Source: Phytohabitans aurantiacus | GTDB lineage: Bacteria > Actinomycetota > Actinomycetes > Mycobacteriales > Micromonosporaceae | Reading direction: 5' to 3' | Assembly (NCBI RefSeq): GCF_027923225.1 | Contig: NZ_BSDI01000024.1 | Span: 1-64,000 of the forward strand | DNA length: 64,000 bases | Shown here: positions 26,477 to 35,636 of the stretch, in pieces | Numbering within the stretch: position 1 is the stretch's first letter | Layout: every line of letters starts with the position of its first letter | Translations under genes and position numbers: made by a program | The notes under the pieces: generated by a model | What the model was told of the DNA's origin: nothing | What the model saw: only the letters and a program-made list of their open reading frames with translations | Databases searched by the model: none

Positions 26477-27376
26477 ATGACAACTGCGATCTCGGTCTCC
26501 GGCCTGGTCAAGACCTTCGGGCGCGCCCGCGCGCTCGACGAACTCGACCTGGCCGTCGAGACCGGTGAGGTGCACGGCTTCCTCGGCCCGAACGGCGCGG
26601 GAAAGTCGACCACGATCCGGGTGCTGCTCGGCCTGCTGCGCGCCGACGGCGGCGAGGCGACCCTGCTCGGCGGGCACCCGTGGCGCGACGCGGTGGAGTT
26701 GCACCGCCGGCTCGCGTACGTGCCTGGCGACGTCAACCTCTGGCCCAACCTGACCGGCGGGGAGGCCATCGACCTCTTCGCGGCACTGCGCGGAGGGATC
26801 GACAAGCGACGCCGCGACGAGCTCGTGGAGCGTTTCCAGCTCGACCCCAGCAAGAAGGCCCGCACCTACTCCAAGGGCAACCGGCAGAAGGTCGCGGTGG
26901 TCGCGGCGTTCGCGTCCGATGTGGAGCTGTACATCCTGGACGAGCCGACATCGGGCCTGGATCCCTTGATGGAGGCGGTCTTTCAGGAGTGCGTGCGCGA
27001 GGTGAAGGAGCGCGGCCGCACGGTACTGCTCTCCAGCCACATCTTCTCCGAAGTGGAGGCTCTGTGCGACCGGGTGAGCATCATCCGGCAGGGCCGCACG
27101 GTGGAGTCGGGCACGCTCGCCGAGCTGCGGCACCTGACCCGCACGTCCATCTCCGTCGAGACCACCCATCCGATCGCGGGTCTGCTTGAGGTGTCCGGAG
27201 TGCACGACGCCCAGGTGGACACGACGCGCGCGAAGTTCGATGTGGACACCAGTGAGCTCGACCACGTCCTGCGATACCTGACCCGCTTCGAGGTGCGCAC
27301 GCTGACCAGCGCGCCGCCCTCGCTGGAGGAGCTGTTCATGCGCCACTACGGCGACGAGTTGGCGGGTGCGCGATGA
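26477..27376 (+). CDS. ABC exporter ATP-binding protein (ABC-2 type)
   Basis: 299 aa. Walker A is GPNGAGKST (about 36-44), the signature YSKGNRQK is the variant usual in this drug-exporter subgroup, and Walker B is LYILDEPTSGLDPL. The C-terminal ~80 residues after the ATPase core (RTSISVETTHPIAGL onward) are the regulatory extension common to DrrA-like exporters. It energises the membrane protein of the next gene, whose start overlaps its stop (ATGA). Substrate is unknown; a hydrophobic antibiotic or lipid is typical. Confidence 0.92.
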   Translation: MTTAISVSGLVKTFGRARALDELDLAVETGEVHGFLGPNGAGKSTTIRVLLGLLRADGGEATLLGGHPWRDAVELHRRLAYVPGDVNLWPNLTGGEAIDLFAALRGGIDKRRRDELVERFQLDPSKKARTYSKGNRQKVAVVAAFASDVELYILDEPTSGLDPLMEAVFQECVREVKERGRTVLLSSHIFSEVEALCDRVSIIRQGRTVESGTLAELRHLTRTSISVETTHPIAGLLEVSGVHDAQVDTTRAKFDVDTSELDHVLRYLTRFEVRTLTSAPPSLEELFMRHYGDELAGAR

Positions 27377-29004
27377 GCGCGTTCACCGGCACCGCCCGGC
27401 TCACCCGGCTCGCGCTGCGCCGTGACCGGATCCAGCTTCCACTGTGGATACTTGGCACGGTTCTGTTGCTGTGGACCACCATTTCGGCGACGCGTGAGCA
27501 GTACCCCACCGAGGAGGACCGGCTGCAGGCCCTGACCACGGTCGCGGGCAGCCCGGCCGTGCTGATCCTGCGCAGCGCGCCCACCAACACCAGCGAGGGC
27601 GGGATGCTGGTGTTCCAGATCCTGACGTTCCTCGCGCTGCTCGCCGGCTTCATGAGCACGCTCGCGGTCGTGCGCCACACCCGTCAGAACGAGGAGACCG
27701 GCCGCTCCGAGATGCTCGGCGCGATGGTGGTCGGCCGATACGCGAGCCTCACGGCAGCCCTGGTCACGGCCGTGATCGCCAACGCGGTGCTGGCCATGCT
27801 CATTGCTCTTGTCCTCGTCGGCAGTGGGCTGGGTGGCGCTGGCGCGGTCGCCGCGGGCGTCGCGGTGGGTGCGGCCGGCGTGTCGTTCGCCGGCCTCGCG
27901 GCGGTCGTCGCGCAGGCGGCGCAGGGTGCGCGCGCCGCGAACGGCATGGCCGCCGCGGCGATCGGAATAGCCTTCCTGGTACGCGGATTCGGCGACGCCT
28001 TCGGTGAGATCCAAGCCAACGGGTACACAATGGACAACGCGTGGCCCGTGTGGTTGTCGCCGATCGGCTGGGCCGAGCAGGTGCGCCCGTACGCGGGAGA
28101 GCGCTTGTGGGTGCTCGCGCTGCCGCTACTGCTGTTCGCCGGGTCAGTGGCCGTCTCGTTCGCGCTCGCCGGCCGGCGCGACGTCGGCATGGGGCTGATC
28201 GCCGCGCGGCCGGGGCCGCGCTCCGCGAAGCGCGCGCTGCTCAGCCCGCTTGGTCTGGCCTGGCGGTTGCAGCGCGGCACGCTTCTCGGCTGGGCGATCG
28301 GAGTCGGCGCGATGGCCGCGGTCGTGGGATCCCTGAGCGGAACGGTCGAAGAGGCGTACCGCGACAACGCGAAGGCGGCCGAAACCATCGCCAAGATCGG
28401 CGGCGGAGGCACGAGCAACCTCGTCGACGCGTTCTTCGCCGCGATGATGGCGATCATCGGCGCGATGGTGGCCGGATACGTGGTGCAGGCGTTGATGCGG
28501 CCGCGGGCCGAAGAGGCGGGCGGCCCCGCGGAGGCGGTACTGGCGACCGCGACCGGCCGGCTCCGCTGGCTGGGGTCCCATCTCGCCGTCGCGGTCGGCG
28601 GCGCCACCGCCCTGCTGCTGCTCGCCGGTCTCTGTGCCGGCCTGGTGTACGGGCTCACCGAAGGCGACCTCGGCACGCACCTCGCCGACATGACCGGCGC
28701 GGCGCTGGTGCAACTGCCGGCCGCGCTGATCCTGGCGGGCGTGGCGATCGCGGCGTACGGGCTGCTGCCCCGGCTCGCGGTCGGCCTGGCGTGGGCCGCG
28801 TTCACCGTCAGCCTGGTCCTCGGCCAGCTCGGCGACCTGCTGGGACTGCCGCAGGCGGTTCGCGACATCTCCCCGTTCAGCCACGTGCCCGCGGTACCAG
28901 CCGTCGACGCCACGGCCGGGCCGCTGCTGGCACTGGTCGCGGTGGCGCTGGCCTTCGGCATCGCCGGCATGGCATCGTTCCGGCGACGTAACCTCGCCCT
29001 GTGA
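27373..29004 (+). CDS. ABC exporter permease, about 12 membrane helices
   Basis: 543 aa. Hydrophobic segments cover two six-helix halves, the first ending near residue 275 and the second starting near GTLLGWAIGVGAM. This is the double-length permease of the polyketide/antibiotic exporter class, paired with a single ATPase. ALTRLALRRDRIQLPLWI-like N-terminal cytoplasmic helix precedes TM1. It overlaps the ATPase gene by four bases and ends in a 20-bp tandem duplication that spans the junction to the regulator gene. Confidence 0.9.
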   Translation: MSAFTGTARLTRLALRRDRIQLPLWILGTVLLLWTTISATREQYPTEEDRLQALTTVAGSPAVLILRSAPTNTSEGGMLVFQILTFLALLAGFMSTLAVVRHTRQNEETGRSEMLGAMVVGRYASLTAALVTAVIANAVLAMLIALVLVGSGLGGAGAVAAGVAVGAAGVSFAGLAAVVAQAAQGARAANGMAAAAIGIAFLVRGFGDAFGEIQANGYTMDNAWPVWLSPIGWAEQVRPYAGERLWVLALPLLLFAGSVAVSFALAGRRDVGMGLIAARPGPRSAKRALLSPLGLAWRLQRGTLLGWAIGVGAMAAVVGSLSGTVEEAYRDNAKAAETIAKIGGGGTSNLVDAFFAAMMAIIGAMVAGYVVQALMRPRAEEAGGPAEAVLATATGRLRWLGSHLAVAVGGATALLLLAGLCAGLVYGLTEGDLGTHLADMTGAALVQLPAALILAGVAIAAYGLLPRLAVGLAWAAFTVSLVLGQLGDLLGLPQAVRDISPFSHVPAVPAVDATAGPLLALVAVALAFGIAGMASFRRRNLAL

Positions 29005-29036
29005 GACCACGATGAGCCCTGTGAGACCACGATGAC
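28997..29036. repeat. 20-bp tandem duplication at the permease/regulator junction
   Basis: CCCTGTGAGACCACGATGAG is followed immediately by CCCTGTGAGACCACGATGAC. Copy 1 holds the permease stop TGA and an ATG that opens a 7-codon frame; copy 2 closes that frame at a TGA overlapping the regulator's ATG. The duplication may alter translational coupling. Confidence 0.85.
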
Positions 29037-29586
29037 GAACTCGACCCCGCCTCGCCGCAAGCGTCCCGACGGGTCCGGACCCGCCCACGACGACGGCGGG
29101 GCCGGCGTCGCCGTCGACAGCACCCGCGACGAGGAAGGCGTCCGCCACTTCGTCGAGCGGTTCGCGCTGACGCTGAGCAACCTGGGCTTCCCGCGCATGT
29201 CCGCGCGAGTCCTCGGCACCCTGATGGTCGCGGTCGAGCCCGGCCTGACCGCCGGCCAGATCGGCCAGCGCCTGGGCGTCAGCGCGGCCGCCGTCTCAGG
29301 CGCGGTGCGCTATCTCGTCCAGGTCGGCATGGTCGCCCGCGAGCCGGTACCGGGATCGCGCAGCGACCGCTACCGGCTCCCGGACGACCCGTGGTACCTG
29401 GCGGGCGCGGCCAAGAGCGGCGTCTACAAGCGAGTCGCCGACCTGGTACAGGAGGGCGTGGTCGTTGTCGGCGACGAGACCTCGCCGTCCGGAGCCCGCC
29501 TGGCCGAGATGCGCGACTTCATGCTCTTCATCCAGGACTCGCTCGTCGACATCCTGGACCGCTGGGAACGCACCCGCACCCCGTGA
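29032..29586 (+). CDS. MarR/GbsR-like winged-helix regulator
   Basis: 184 aa. Winged-helix core: RMSARVLGTLMVAVEPGLTAGQIGQRLGVSAAAVSGAVRYLVQVGMV, then the wing VPGSRSDRYRLPDDPWY, with dimerisation helices at the end (MRDFMLFIQDSLVDILDRW). It is the third gene of the exporter operon and probably senses the exporter's substrate and binds the TTCAC/GTGAA site over the operon promoter. Its stop codon TGA is the second to fourth base of palindrome R1c. Confidence 0.88.
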   Translation: MTNSTPPRRKRPDGSGPAHDDGGAGVAVDSTRDEEGVRHFVERFALTLSNLGFPRMSARVLGTLMVAVEPGLTAGQIGQRLGVSAAAVSGAVRYLVQVGMVAREPVPGSRSDRYRLPDDPWYLAGAAKSGVYKRVADLVQEGVVVVGDETSPSGARLAEMRDFMLFIQDSLVDILDRWERTRTP

Positions 29587-29636
29587 TCAGGGCGTCCCTC
29601 AAGTCGCCCTAACGACTTGAGGGACGCCCTGATCAC
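29583..29636. repeat. R1 54-bp palindrome, copy c
   Basis: GTGATCAGGGCGTCCCTCAAG and CTTGAGGGACGCCCTGATCAC pair perfectly, with flanking CC/GG extending the stem by two. Lies between the convergent regulator and MFS genes, provides the regulator stop, and encodes the last residues of the MFS protein. Confidence 0.93.
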
Positions 29637-30912
29637 GGTTTAGGGAGTGGGCGGTGTGGTCGGGGAGGGCGCGTAGGCAGAGCAGGCCCACCAGCGCGAG
29701 CGCCGACAGGTACCACCCGACCGTCTCGGGCCGCAGCAGCGTCGCCACGACCGGCGTGATCGCGCCGCCCACGATCCCGCCCAGGTTGTACGCCAAGGCG
29801 GCGCCGCTGTACCGGTACCGCGTCTCGAACAGCTCGGGCAGCAGCGCGCCCTTTGGCCCGTACATCAGGCCCATGATCGCCAATGCTCCGACCACCGCGA
29901 CCGCCGTCCACCACATTGTTCCGCGACCGACCAGCGCCGGCATGCCGGCGCTCCAGACCGCGGCCAGGCCGGTCGCGACCAGCAGCGTGCGGCGCCGCCC
30001 GGCACGGTCGGACAGGATCGCGGACGCCGCCGTGGTCGCGCCCATGACCGCGACGCCGGCCAGTGTGACCAGCAACATTGTGGTACGTGGCACGCCGAGC
30101 TGCCGGGTCCCGTAGGCGAGGAAGTACACGGTCGTGGTGTAGAAGAGGGCGTACCCGGGAATCATCACGCCGGCGCCGAGCAGCACCTGGCGCCACTGGT
30201 GACGGAGCAGGTCGCGCAGCGGTGACGCGGAGCGTTCGGCGGTGCGGTAGATCGGAGCGTCCGCGATGCGCAGGCGCGTCCAGAGTCCGAGCAATACGAG
30301 GAGCATGCTCGCGGCAAATGGCAACCGCCAGCCCCAGCTTTCGAACGCATCGCCTCCGAGCATTCGGTCGAGCAGGAGGAAAGCGCCATTCGCGAGGATG
30401 AACCCGGCTGCCGGGCCGAGTTGGGTGCCCACGGCGAACCGGCCGCGCCGGCCGGGTGGCGCGTGTTCGGCGGCGAGCAGCGCGGCGCCGGCCCATTCGC
30501 CGCCGAGCCCGACGCCCTGTGCGAGCCGGAGCAGGGTCAGCATGACGGGCGCGGCGACCCCGATGGCGGCGTACCCCGGCAGCAGCCCGATCGCCACCGT
30601 GGCCAGGCCGGTGAGCAGCAGCGTCCACACCAGCGCCGCCTTGCGGCCGTACCGGTCGCCGCGCGCACCGAAGATCAGCGCTCCGGCGGGACGGGCGACG
30701 AACGCGGCGCCGAACGTGGACAGGGCCGCGAGGGTGCCCGCGACCGGGTCGAGCTCGGTGAAGAACACCGCCGGGAAGATCAGTGCGGCGGCGATCCCGT
30801 ACAGGTAGAAGTCGTAGAACTCGATCGCCGTCCCGATGAACGTGGCGAAGGCGAGACGGCGCGGCGGCGCGGATTGGCCCGTAGTCGGCACAATAACGGT
30901 CAAACTAGACAT
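29599..30912 (-). CDS. MFS transporter, metabolite:H+ symporter (MHS) type
   Basis: 437 aa, 12 predicted helices. The MHS signatures are FIGTAIEFYDFYLYGIAA in helix 1, the loop GDRYGRKAAL and QGVGLGGEWAGAALLAAEH. Relatives carry organic acids, osmolytes or shikimate; the substrate here is unknown. ATG 30912 was preferred since the upstream extension is Arg/Gly-rich and non-homologous. The last residues (DQGVPQVVRAT) are encoded by palindrome R1c, and the stop lies inside it. Divergent from the ChaA-like antiporter, 39 bp apart. Confidence 0.87.
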   Translation of the reverse strand: MSSLTVIVPTTGQSAPPRRLAFATFIGTAIEFYDFYLYGIAAALIFPAVFFTELDPVAGTLAALSTFGAAFVARPAGALIFGARGDRYGRKAALVWTLLLTGLATVAIGLLPGYAAIGVAAPVMLTLLRLAQGVGLGGEWAGAALLAAEHAPPGRRGRFAVGTQLGPAAGFILANGAFLLLDRMLGGDAFESWGWRLPFAASMLLVLLGLWTRLRIADAPIYRTAERSASPLRDLLRHQWRQVLLGAGVMIPGYALFYTTTVYFLAYGTRQLGVPRTTMLLVTLAGVAVMGATTAASAILSDRAGRRRTLLVATGLAAVWSAGMPALVGRGTMWWTAVAVVGALAIMGLMYGPKGALLPELFETRYRYSGAALAYNLGGIVGGAITPVVATLLRPETVGWYLSALALVGLLCLRALPDHTAHSLNRDQGVPQVVRAT

Positions 30913-30951
30913 TGCACGCAATCGTACGCGGCTGTCTGGCAAGGTTGAGGG

Positions 30952-32046
30952 ATGCTGGCCAAGATCCGTTTCGTCCCCTGGACCGTGTCCGTACCGGTGC
31001 TCGCGGTCGTTGCGCTGATCCTGACCTGGGGCCGGGAGTTGCCCGGCGTCGTGGTGGCGATCGTCGCGGCGTTCCTCGCCGGAGCCGTGCTGGCCGCCGT
31101 GCACCACGCGGAGGTGGTCGCCCACCGGGTGGGTGAGCCGTTCGGCTCGCTGGTCCTGGCGGTGGCCGTGACGGTCATCGAGGTCGCCCTGATCGTCACG
31201 CTGATGATCGGGGGCGGCGACAAGACCGCCGCGCTCGCCCGCGATACCGTCTTCGCGGCCGTCATGATCACCTGTAACGGCATCCTCGGCCTGTCGCTGC
31301 TCATCGGAGCGTTACGCCGCAAGCACGCCGAGTTCAACCCGGAGGGCACCGGCGCGGCGTTCGCGACCGTCGCGACCATCGCCGCCCTCAGCCTGGTACT
31401 GCCGACGTTCACCACCAGCAAGCCGGGACCGGAGTTCACCTCGGCGCAGCTCGCCTTCGCCGCCATCGCGTCCCTCGGCCTGTACCTCCTCTTCGTGATG
31501 ATGCAGACCCGCCGGCACCGCGACTACTTCCTGCCGGTGGAGACCACCGGCGCGAGCGTCGACGACGAACAGCACGCCGACCCGCCGTCCAACCGGACCG
31601 CGCTGATCAGCCTCGGCCTGCTGCTGCTCGCGCTGGTGGCCGTCGTGGGCGACGCCAAGTCCGTGTCGCCGGCCATCGAGAGTGGAGTCGCGGCGGCAGG
31701 GCTGCCGCAGGCCGTCGTGGGCGTGGTGATCGCGCTGCTCGTGCTGCTGCCCGAGACGCTCGCGGCGGTACGCGCCGCCCGCCGCGACCGGGTGCAGATC
31801 AGCCTCAACCTCGCGCTCGGGTCGGCCATCGCGAGCATCGGCCTCACGATCCCGGCGATCGCGATCGCGTCCATCTGGCTGGACGGGCCGCTGCTGCTCG
31901 GGCTCGGCGGCACGCAGATCGTGCTGCTCTCGCTCACCGTCGTGGTGGGAGTTCTCACAGTGGTACCCGGACGGGCGACTCTCCTTCAGGGCGGCGTGCA
32001 CCTCGCGCTGCTGGCGGCGTTCCTGTTCCTCGCGGCTTCGCCTTGA
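30952..32046 (+). CDS. ChaA-like calcium/cation:proton antiporter
   Basis: 364 aa, 10-11 helices. The two CaCA repeats are visible as LVLAVAVTVIEVALIVTLM (about 65-83) and VGVVIALLVLLPETLAAVRAA in the second half, each with the conserved Glu. A cytoplasmic loop with acid residues (VDDEQHADPPSN) joins the halves. It exports Ca2+ or Na+/K+ in exchange for H+ at the plasma membrane. Start ATG 30952 follows TTGAGGG. It is a single gene with its own promoter region shared with the divergent MFS gene. Confidence 0.88.
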   Translation: MLAKIRFVPWTVSVPVLAVVALILTWGRELPGVVVAIVAAFLAGAVLAAVHHAEVVAHRVGEPFGSLVLAVAVTVIEVALIVTLMIGGGDKTAALARDTVFAAVMITCNGILGLSLLIGALRRKHAEFNPEGTGAAFATVATIAALSLVLPTFTTSKPGPEFTSAQLAFAAIASLGLYLLFVMMQTRRHRDYFLPVETTGASVDDEQHADPPSNRTALISLGLLLLALVAVVGDAKSVSPAIESGVAAAGLPQAVVGVVIALLVLLPETLAAVRAARRDRVQISLNLALGSAIASIGLTIPAIAIASIWLDGPLLLGLGGTQIVLLSLTVVVGVLTVVPGRATLLQGGVHLALLAAFLFLAASP

Positions 32047-32157
32047 ACGAGCCCGCTTCGCCCTGAGCGCATCCACCGCGGGCGTAAATCCGTTGAGGAC
32101 ATTCGGTAAGGAGCGCAGGCTGGTAGGCCGCACCCAAACCTCCGGGAGATGCCTGCC

Positions 32158-35100
32158 ATGCGCCTGCTCAGCGACCTGTGGGCCACGTCACCGCGCCGCG
32201 TCGCGCTCGTGGCCGGACTCGTCGTGCTCGGTGCCGCGGGGCAGGCGTCCGCCGCCGCGCTCGCGGGGCCGGTACTCGTCGACCGCTCGACGACGCTCTT
32301 CTTCGTGCTCGCCGCGGCGCTCGTCGCCGCCGTCCTCAGCGAGATGGTCGTCAACCTCATCGCCGCCGGGCTCACCGCCGACTGGACCGCCGACGTACGC
32401 CGCCGGCTCTGCCGGGTGGCGCTCGGCCAGGACCTGCCGACGCTGGAGACCACACCGGTCGGCGAGCTGCTCGACCGCATCGACGGCGACGTGTACCAGG
32501 TGGGCGCCGCCGTGCGCAACGAAGGTGTGCGGGTCGCCCGCGCCCTGACCGTTGGCGTGCTGTCCATCGTCACCGCCACCGTCGTGTGGTGGCCGGCGGC
32601 GATCGCCATGTTCCTGCTGGCCGCCGCGTTGACCGTCGGCCTCAAACGCCCGGCGGGCCGCATCTCCGCCGCGCGGATGAGGGAAGAGGAGGCGTGGTCC
32701 GACCTGGCCGCCGTGATGGAGGAGTCCATCCACGGCCAGGACGACGTACGCAGCTCGCTCGCCCGCCCGTACGTGCTGCGCCTGTACGCCCAGCGGGCCA
32801 GCCGGGTGCTGAGCCGCGGCCGCGTGGTGTGGCAACTGTCCGCGGTCGTTACCACCATCGCGTCCGGTGCCATGCGCGCCGGCATCGCCGTGATGGTGGC
32901 CGGCGGCGTGTGGGCCCTCGCGGGCGGCCAGATCGACGGAGCGCGGCTGACGGCCGTGTGGCTGCTCGCGATCGGCTTCGGCGGCACGGTGGAGCAGATG
33001 AGCCGGATGGTGCCCGAGCTGCAGCACGCGCTCGGTGCCTGGGCCCGGGTACAGCTGCTGCGAACCGCGAAGCAGGAACCGGCCGGCGGGGCCGCGCCCA
33101 TCGACGGCGACCTCGCCGTCCGTGACCTGACCTTCGGGTACGGCAGCGGCGCCCGGCCGGCACTGAGCAATGTGGACCTGGCGTTCGCCCGCGGCCGTTC
33201 CTACGCGCTGATCGGGCGCAGCGGCTCGGGTAAGTCCACATTGGCCAAGGTGTTGACGCGCTCCGTCGACGTGCCCCGCGGCACCGTCTTTCTCGGCGGC
33301 GTGGACCTGCTCGACGTCGACGTCGAGGCGCTGCGCCGCTGGGTCGCCGTGGTGCCGCAGCGCACCGAGGTACTGGCCGGCACGCTCGCGGAGAACATCG
33401 CGCTCTTCGACCCCGACCTACTCGAACCGGCGGCCCGCGCCCTCGATGAGCTCGGCCTGTCGTCGTGGGTCGCCGACCTGCCGGACGGCATGCACACCAA
33501 GCTCGGCGAGGGTGGCCACGTGCTGTCGTCCGGCCAGGAGCAGCTCGTGGCGTTCGCGCGCATCCTGGTCCGCGACCCGCACGTGGTGATCCTCGACGAG
33601 GCCACCGCGCGGATGGACCCGGTCACCGAACGTCGCGTGCAACGCGCCACCGAACGCCTGCTGCGCGACCGGATCGGCATCGTCATCGCGCACCGGCTCT
33701 CCTCGGTGCGCCGCTGCGACGAGGTCGTGGTGCTCGCCGACGGCGAGGTCGTCGAGGCCGGGCCGCTGGAGGAGTCGGAGCGGTTCGCGCGGTTGCTGGC
33801 CACGGCGGGCGCCGCGATGCCCGCGCGCGGTGGCGCCGCCGGGGCGGTCGCGCTGGCCGAGGCGCCGGCCGAGGTCGAGGCGATGGTCGCGCTGCCAGCG
33901 ACCGAGATCGCCGCGCCGCCCAAGACCGACCCGCCACCGGTACCGGATCCGCCGCCCGCCCGCACCCTGCGCGAGATCGTGCGGCTCGCCACCAACGACC
34001 CGCGCTACGGCCTGGGCGCGGTGTCGCTGTTCGTCGTCATGGTGCTGCTCGGCCTCGACGGCGCGCTGCTGTCGTGGCTCTGGGCCGACCTGGTCGACGG
34101 CTCGGGAGGGCTGTTCTGGCCGGCCGCCGGCATCGTCGCGGGCCTGCTCGTGGCGATACCCGTGCCGTACCGCACCTTCCAGTGGTTCCCTGAGTGGTGG
34201 GTCAGGCAGATGCTGCGCATCAGCGCCCGCCTGGTACACGGGCAGACCGGCCCGCGCCGGGTCAGCTCGCACAGCCCGGCGGCCGTGGTGGCGCAGGGCG
34301 GCGAGACCGAGCGCGTGGTCGTACTGGCCGACAACCTGATCGATCAGTCAATCGCGGTACTGGTGCTGGTGTCGATGACGGCGGTGTCCGGCTCGATCGT
34401 GCCGGGCCTGTTCTTCCTCTGCACGATCGTGCTGTCCGGCCTGGCAGCGACGCTCTTCGCGCCGATGCTGGAGCGGGCCGCCCGGCGCACCGTGTCGGCC
34501 CGCGCCGCGTTCGCCACCTCCCTAGTGTCGTCGCTGTCCGCGGCCCGCACGGTCAAGCTGGCCGGCGCGACCGAGCCGGTCCTGGCGCACCTGGCCAGGC
34601 TCGACCGCGCGCGCAGCGACCGGCAGCGGCGGGAGATCTCGGTGCAGGTCTGGGCCCGCTCGACGCCCGCCGTCCTCAGTGGACTGGCGCCGATCGCGGT
34701 GTGGGCGCTGTACCTGGGCGGCTCGCTCACGTCGGGCGCCGCACTGGTCGCGGTGACCACGCTGTACTCGGCACAGTGGTTCGCGTGGACGACGGCGTCG
34801 CTCGTGTCGCAGCTGCCGTCGGCCCGCGTGTGGACCCGGCGCACCGTCGCGATGACCGGCACCGGCCAGTACTCCGCGCCCGTGCCGGGCCTCGACCTGT
34901 CGGAGGGCACCGCGCCCGCCCCGGCGGCCGCGCCCCGGCATCCACTGAGGAGGCTTGACCTGGTCGGGTTCAGCGCCGTGCACGAGGACGGCACGGTCGG
35001 CGTCCGCGACGTCGACCTGGCCGTCGAACGTGGACAGTTGGTGCTTCTGCTCGGCCCGGTGGGTTCGGGAAAGTCGTCGCTGCTGCGGGCGCTCGCCGGC

Positions 35101-35628
35101 ATCGTGCACCACACCGGTGACCTACAGTGGAACGGCCAGGCGGTCACCGAGCCGGAGCTGTTCCTGCGGCCCAACCAGGTCGGCTACGTGGCCCAGCTAC
35201 CCCGGGTACTGTCGGGCACCGTCGCCGACAACATCCGCCTCGGCCACGAGGTCGACGCGGCCGGTGCGGTGTCCACGGCCCAGCTCGACCACGACCTGGC
35301 CGCCGCGGGTGCGGGGCTGTCGTTGCTGATCGGGCACAAGGGCACCCGCCTGTCGGGTGGGCAGCTGCAGCGCCTGGCCCTCGCGAGAGCGCTGGCGCCG
35401 CGCACCGAGCTCCTGGTCGCCGACGACGTATCGTCCGCGCTCGACGTCACGACCGAGCTGGACCTGTGGCGGGCGCTGCGATCCCATGGGGTGACGGTGG
35501 TGGGTTCGACGTCCAAGCGGGCCGCCCTGGCCCAGGCCGACCGCGTGGTCGTCCTCCAGGCCGGCAGCCCGGTGGCCCAGGGCACCTGGCGCGACCTGGA
35601 ACCCCACTGGGGCCACCTCGCCGGCTAA
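32158..35628 (+). CDS. Fused double ABC exporter (TMD-NBD-TMD-NBD), 1156 aa
   Basis: Two complete type IV ABC-exporter halves in one chain. Half 1: six helices (about 1-300), Walker A GRSGSGKST (~352), signature LSSGQ (~455, noncanonical Ser), Walker B HVVILDEAT with the catalytic Glu. Half 2: helices about 620-900, Walker A GPVGSGKSS (~965), canonical LSGGQ (~1063), but Walker B LLVADDVS has Asp where Glu is expected. So the ATP site formed by half 2's Walker B and half 1's LSSGQ looks degenerate, as in heterodimeric exporters. Start ATG 32158 fits GGGAG ten bases upstream. Substrate unknown. A Pro/Ala-rich linker (about 545-610) joins the halves. Confidence 0.9.
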   Translation: MRLLSDLWATSPRRVALVAGLVVLGAAGQASAAALAGPVLVDRSTTLFFVLAAALVAAVLSEMVVNLIAAGLTADWTADVRRRLCRVALGQDLPTLETTPVGELLDRIDGDVYQVGAAVRNEGVRVARALTVGVLSIVTATVVWWPAAIAMFLLAAALTVGLKRPAGRISAARMREEEAWSDLAAVMEESIHGQDDVRSSLARPYVLRLYAQRASRVLSRGRVVWQLSAVVTTIASGAMRAGIAVMVAGGVWALAGGQIDGARLTAVWLLAIGFGGTVEQMSRMVPELQHALGAWARVQLLRTAKQEPAGGAAPIDGDLAVRDLTFGYGSGARPALSNVDLAFARGRSYALIGRSGSGKSTLAKVLTRSVDVPRGTVFLGGVDLLDVDVEALRRWVAVVPQRTEVLAGTLAENIALFDPDLLEPAARALDELGLSSWVADLPDGMHTKLGEGGHVLSSGQEQLVAFARILVRDPHVVILDEATARMDPVTERRVQRATERLLRDRIGIVIAHRLSSVRRCDEVVVLADGEVVEAGPLEESERFARLLATAGAAMPARGGAAGAVALAEAPAEVEAMVALPATEIAAPPKTDPPPVPDPPPARTLREIVRLATNDPRYGLGAVSLFVVMVLLGLDGALLSWLWADLVDGSGGLFWPAAGIVAGLLVAIPVPYRTFQWFPEWWVRQMLRISARLVHGQTGPRRVSSHSPAAVVAQGGETERVVVLADNLIDQSIAVLVLVSMTAVSGSIVPGLFFLCTIVLSGLAATLFAPMLERAARRTVSARAAFATSLVSSLSAARTVKLAGATEPVLAHLARLDRARSDRQRREISVQVWARSTPAVLSGLAPIAVWALYLGGSLTSGAALVAVTTLYSAQWFAWTTASLVSQLPSARVWTRRTVAMTGTGQYSAPVPGLDLSEGTAPAPAAAPRHPLRRLDLVGFSAVHEDGTVGVRDVDLAVERGQLVLLLGPVGSGKSSLLRALAGIVHHTGDLQWNGQAVTEPELFLRPNQVGYVAQLPRVLSGTVADNIRLGHEVDAAGAVSTAQLDHDLAAAGAGLSLLIGHKGTRLSGGQLQRLALARALAPRTELLVADDVSSALDVTTELDLWRALRSHGVTVVGSTSKRAALAQADRVVVLQAGSPVAQGTWRDLEPHWGHLAG

Positions 35629-35636
35629 CCACCTCC

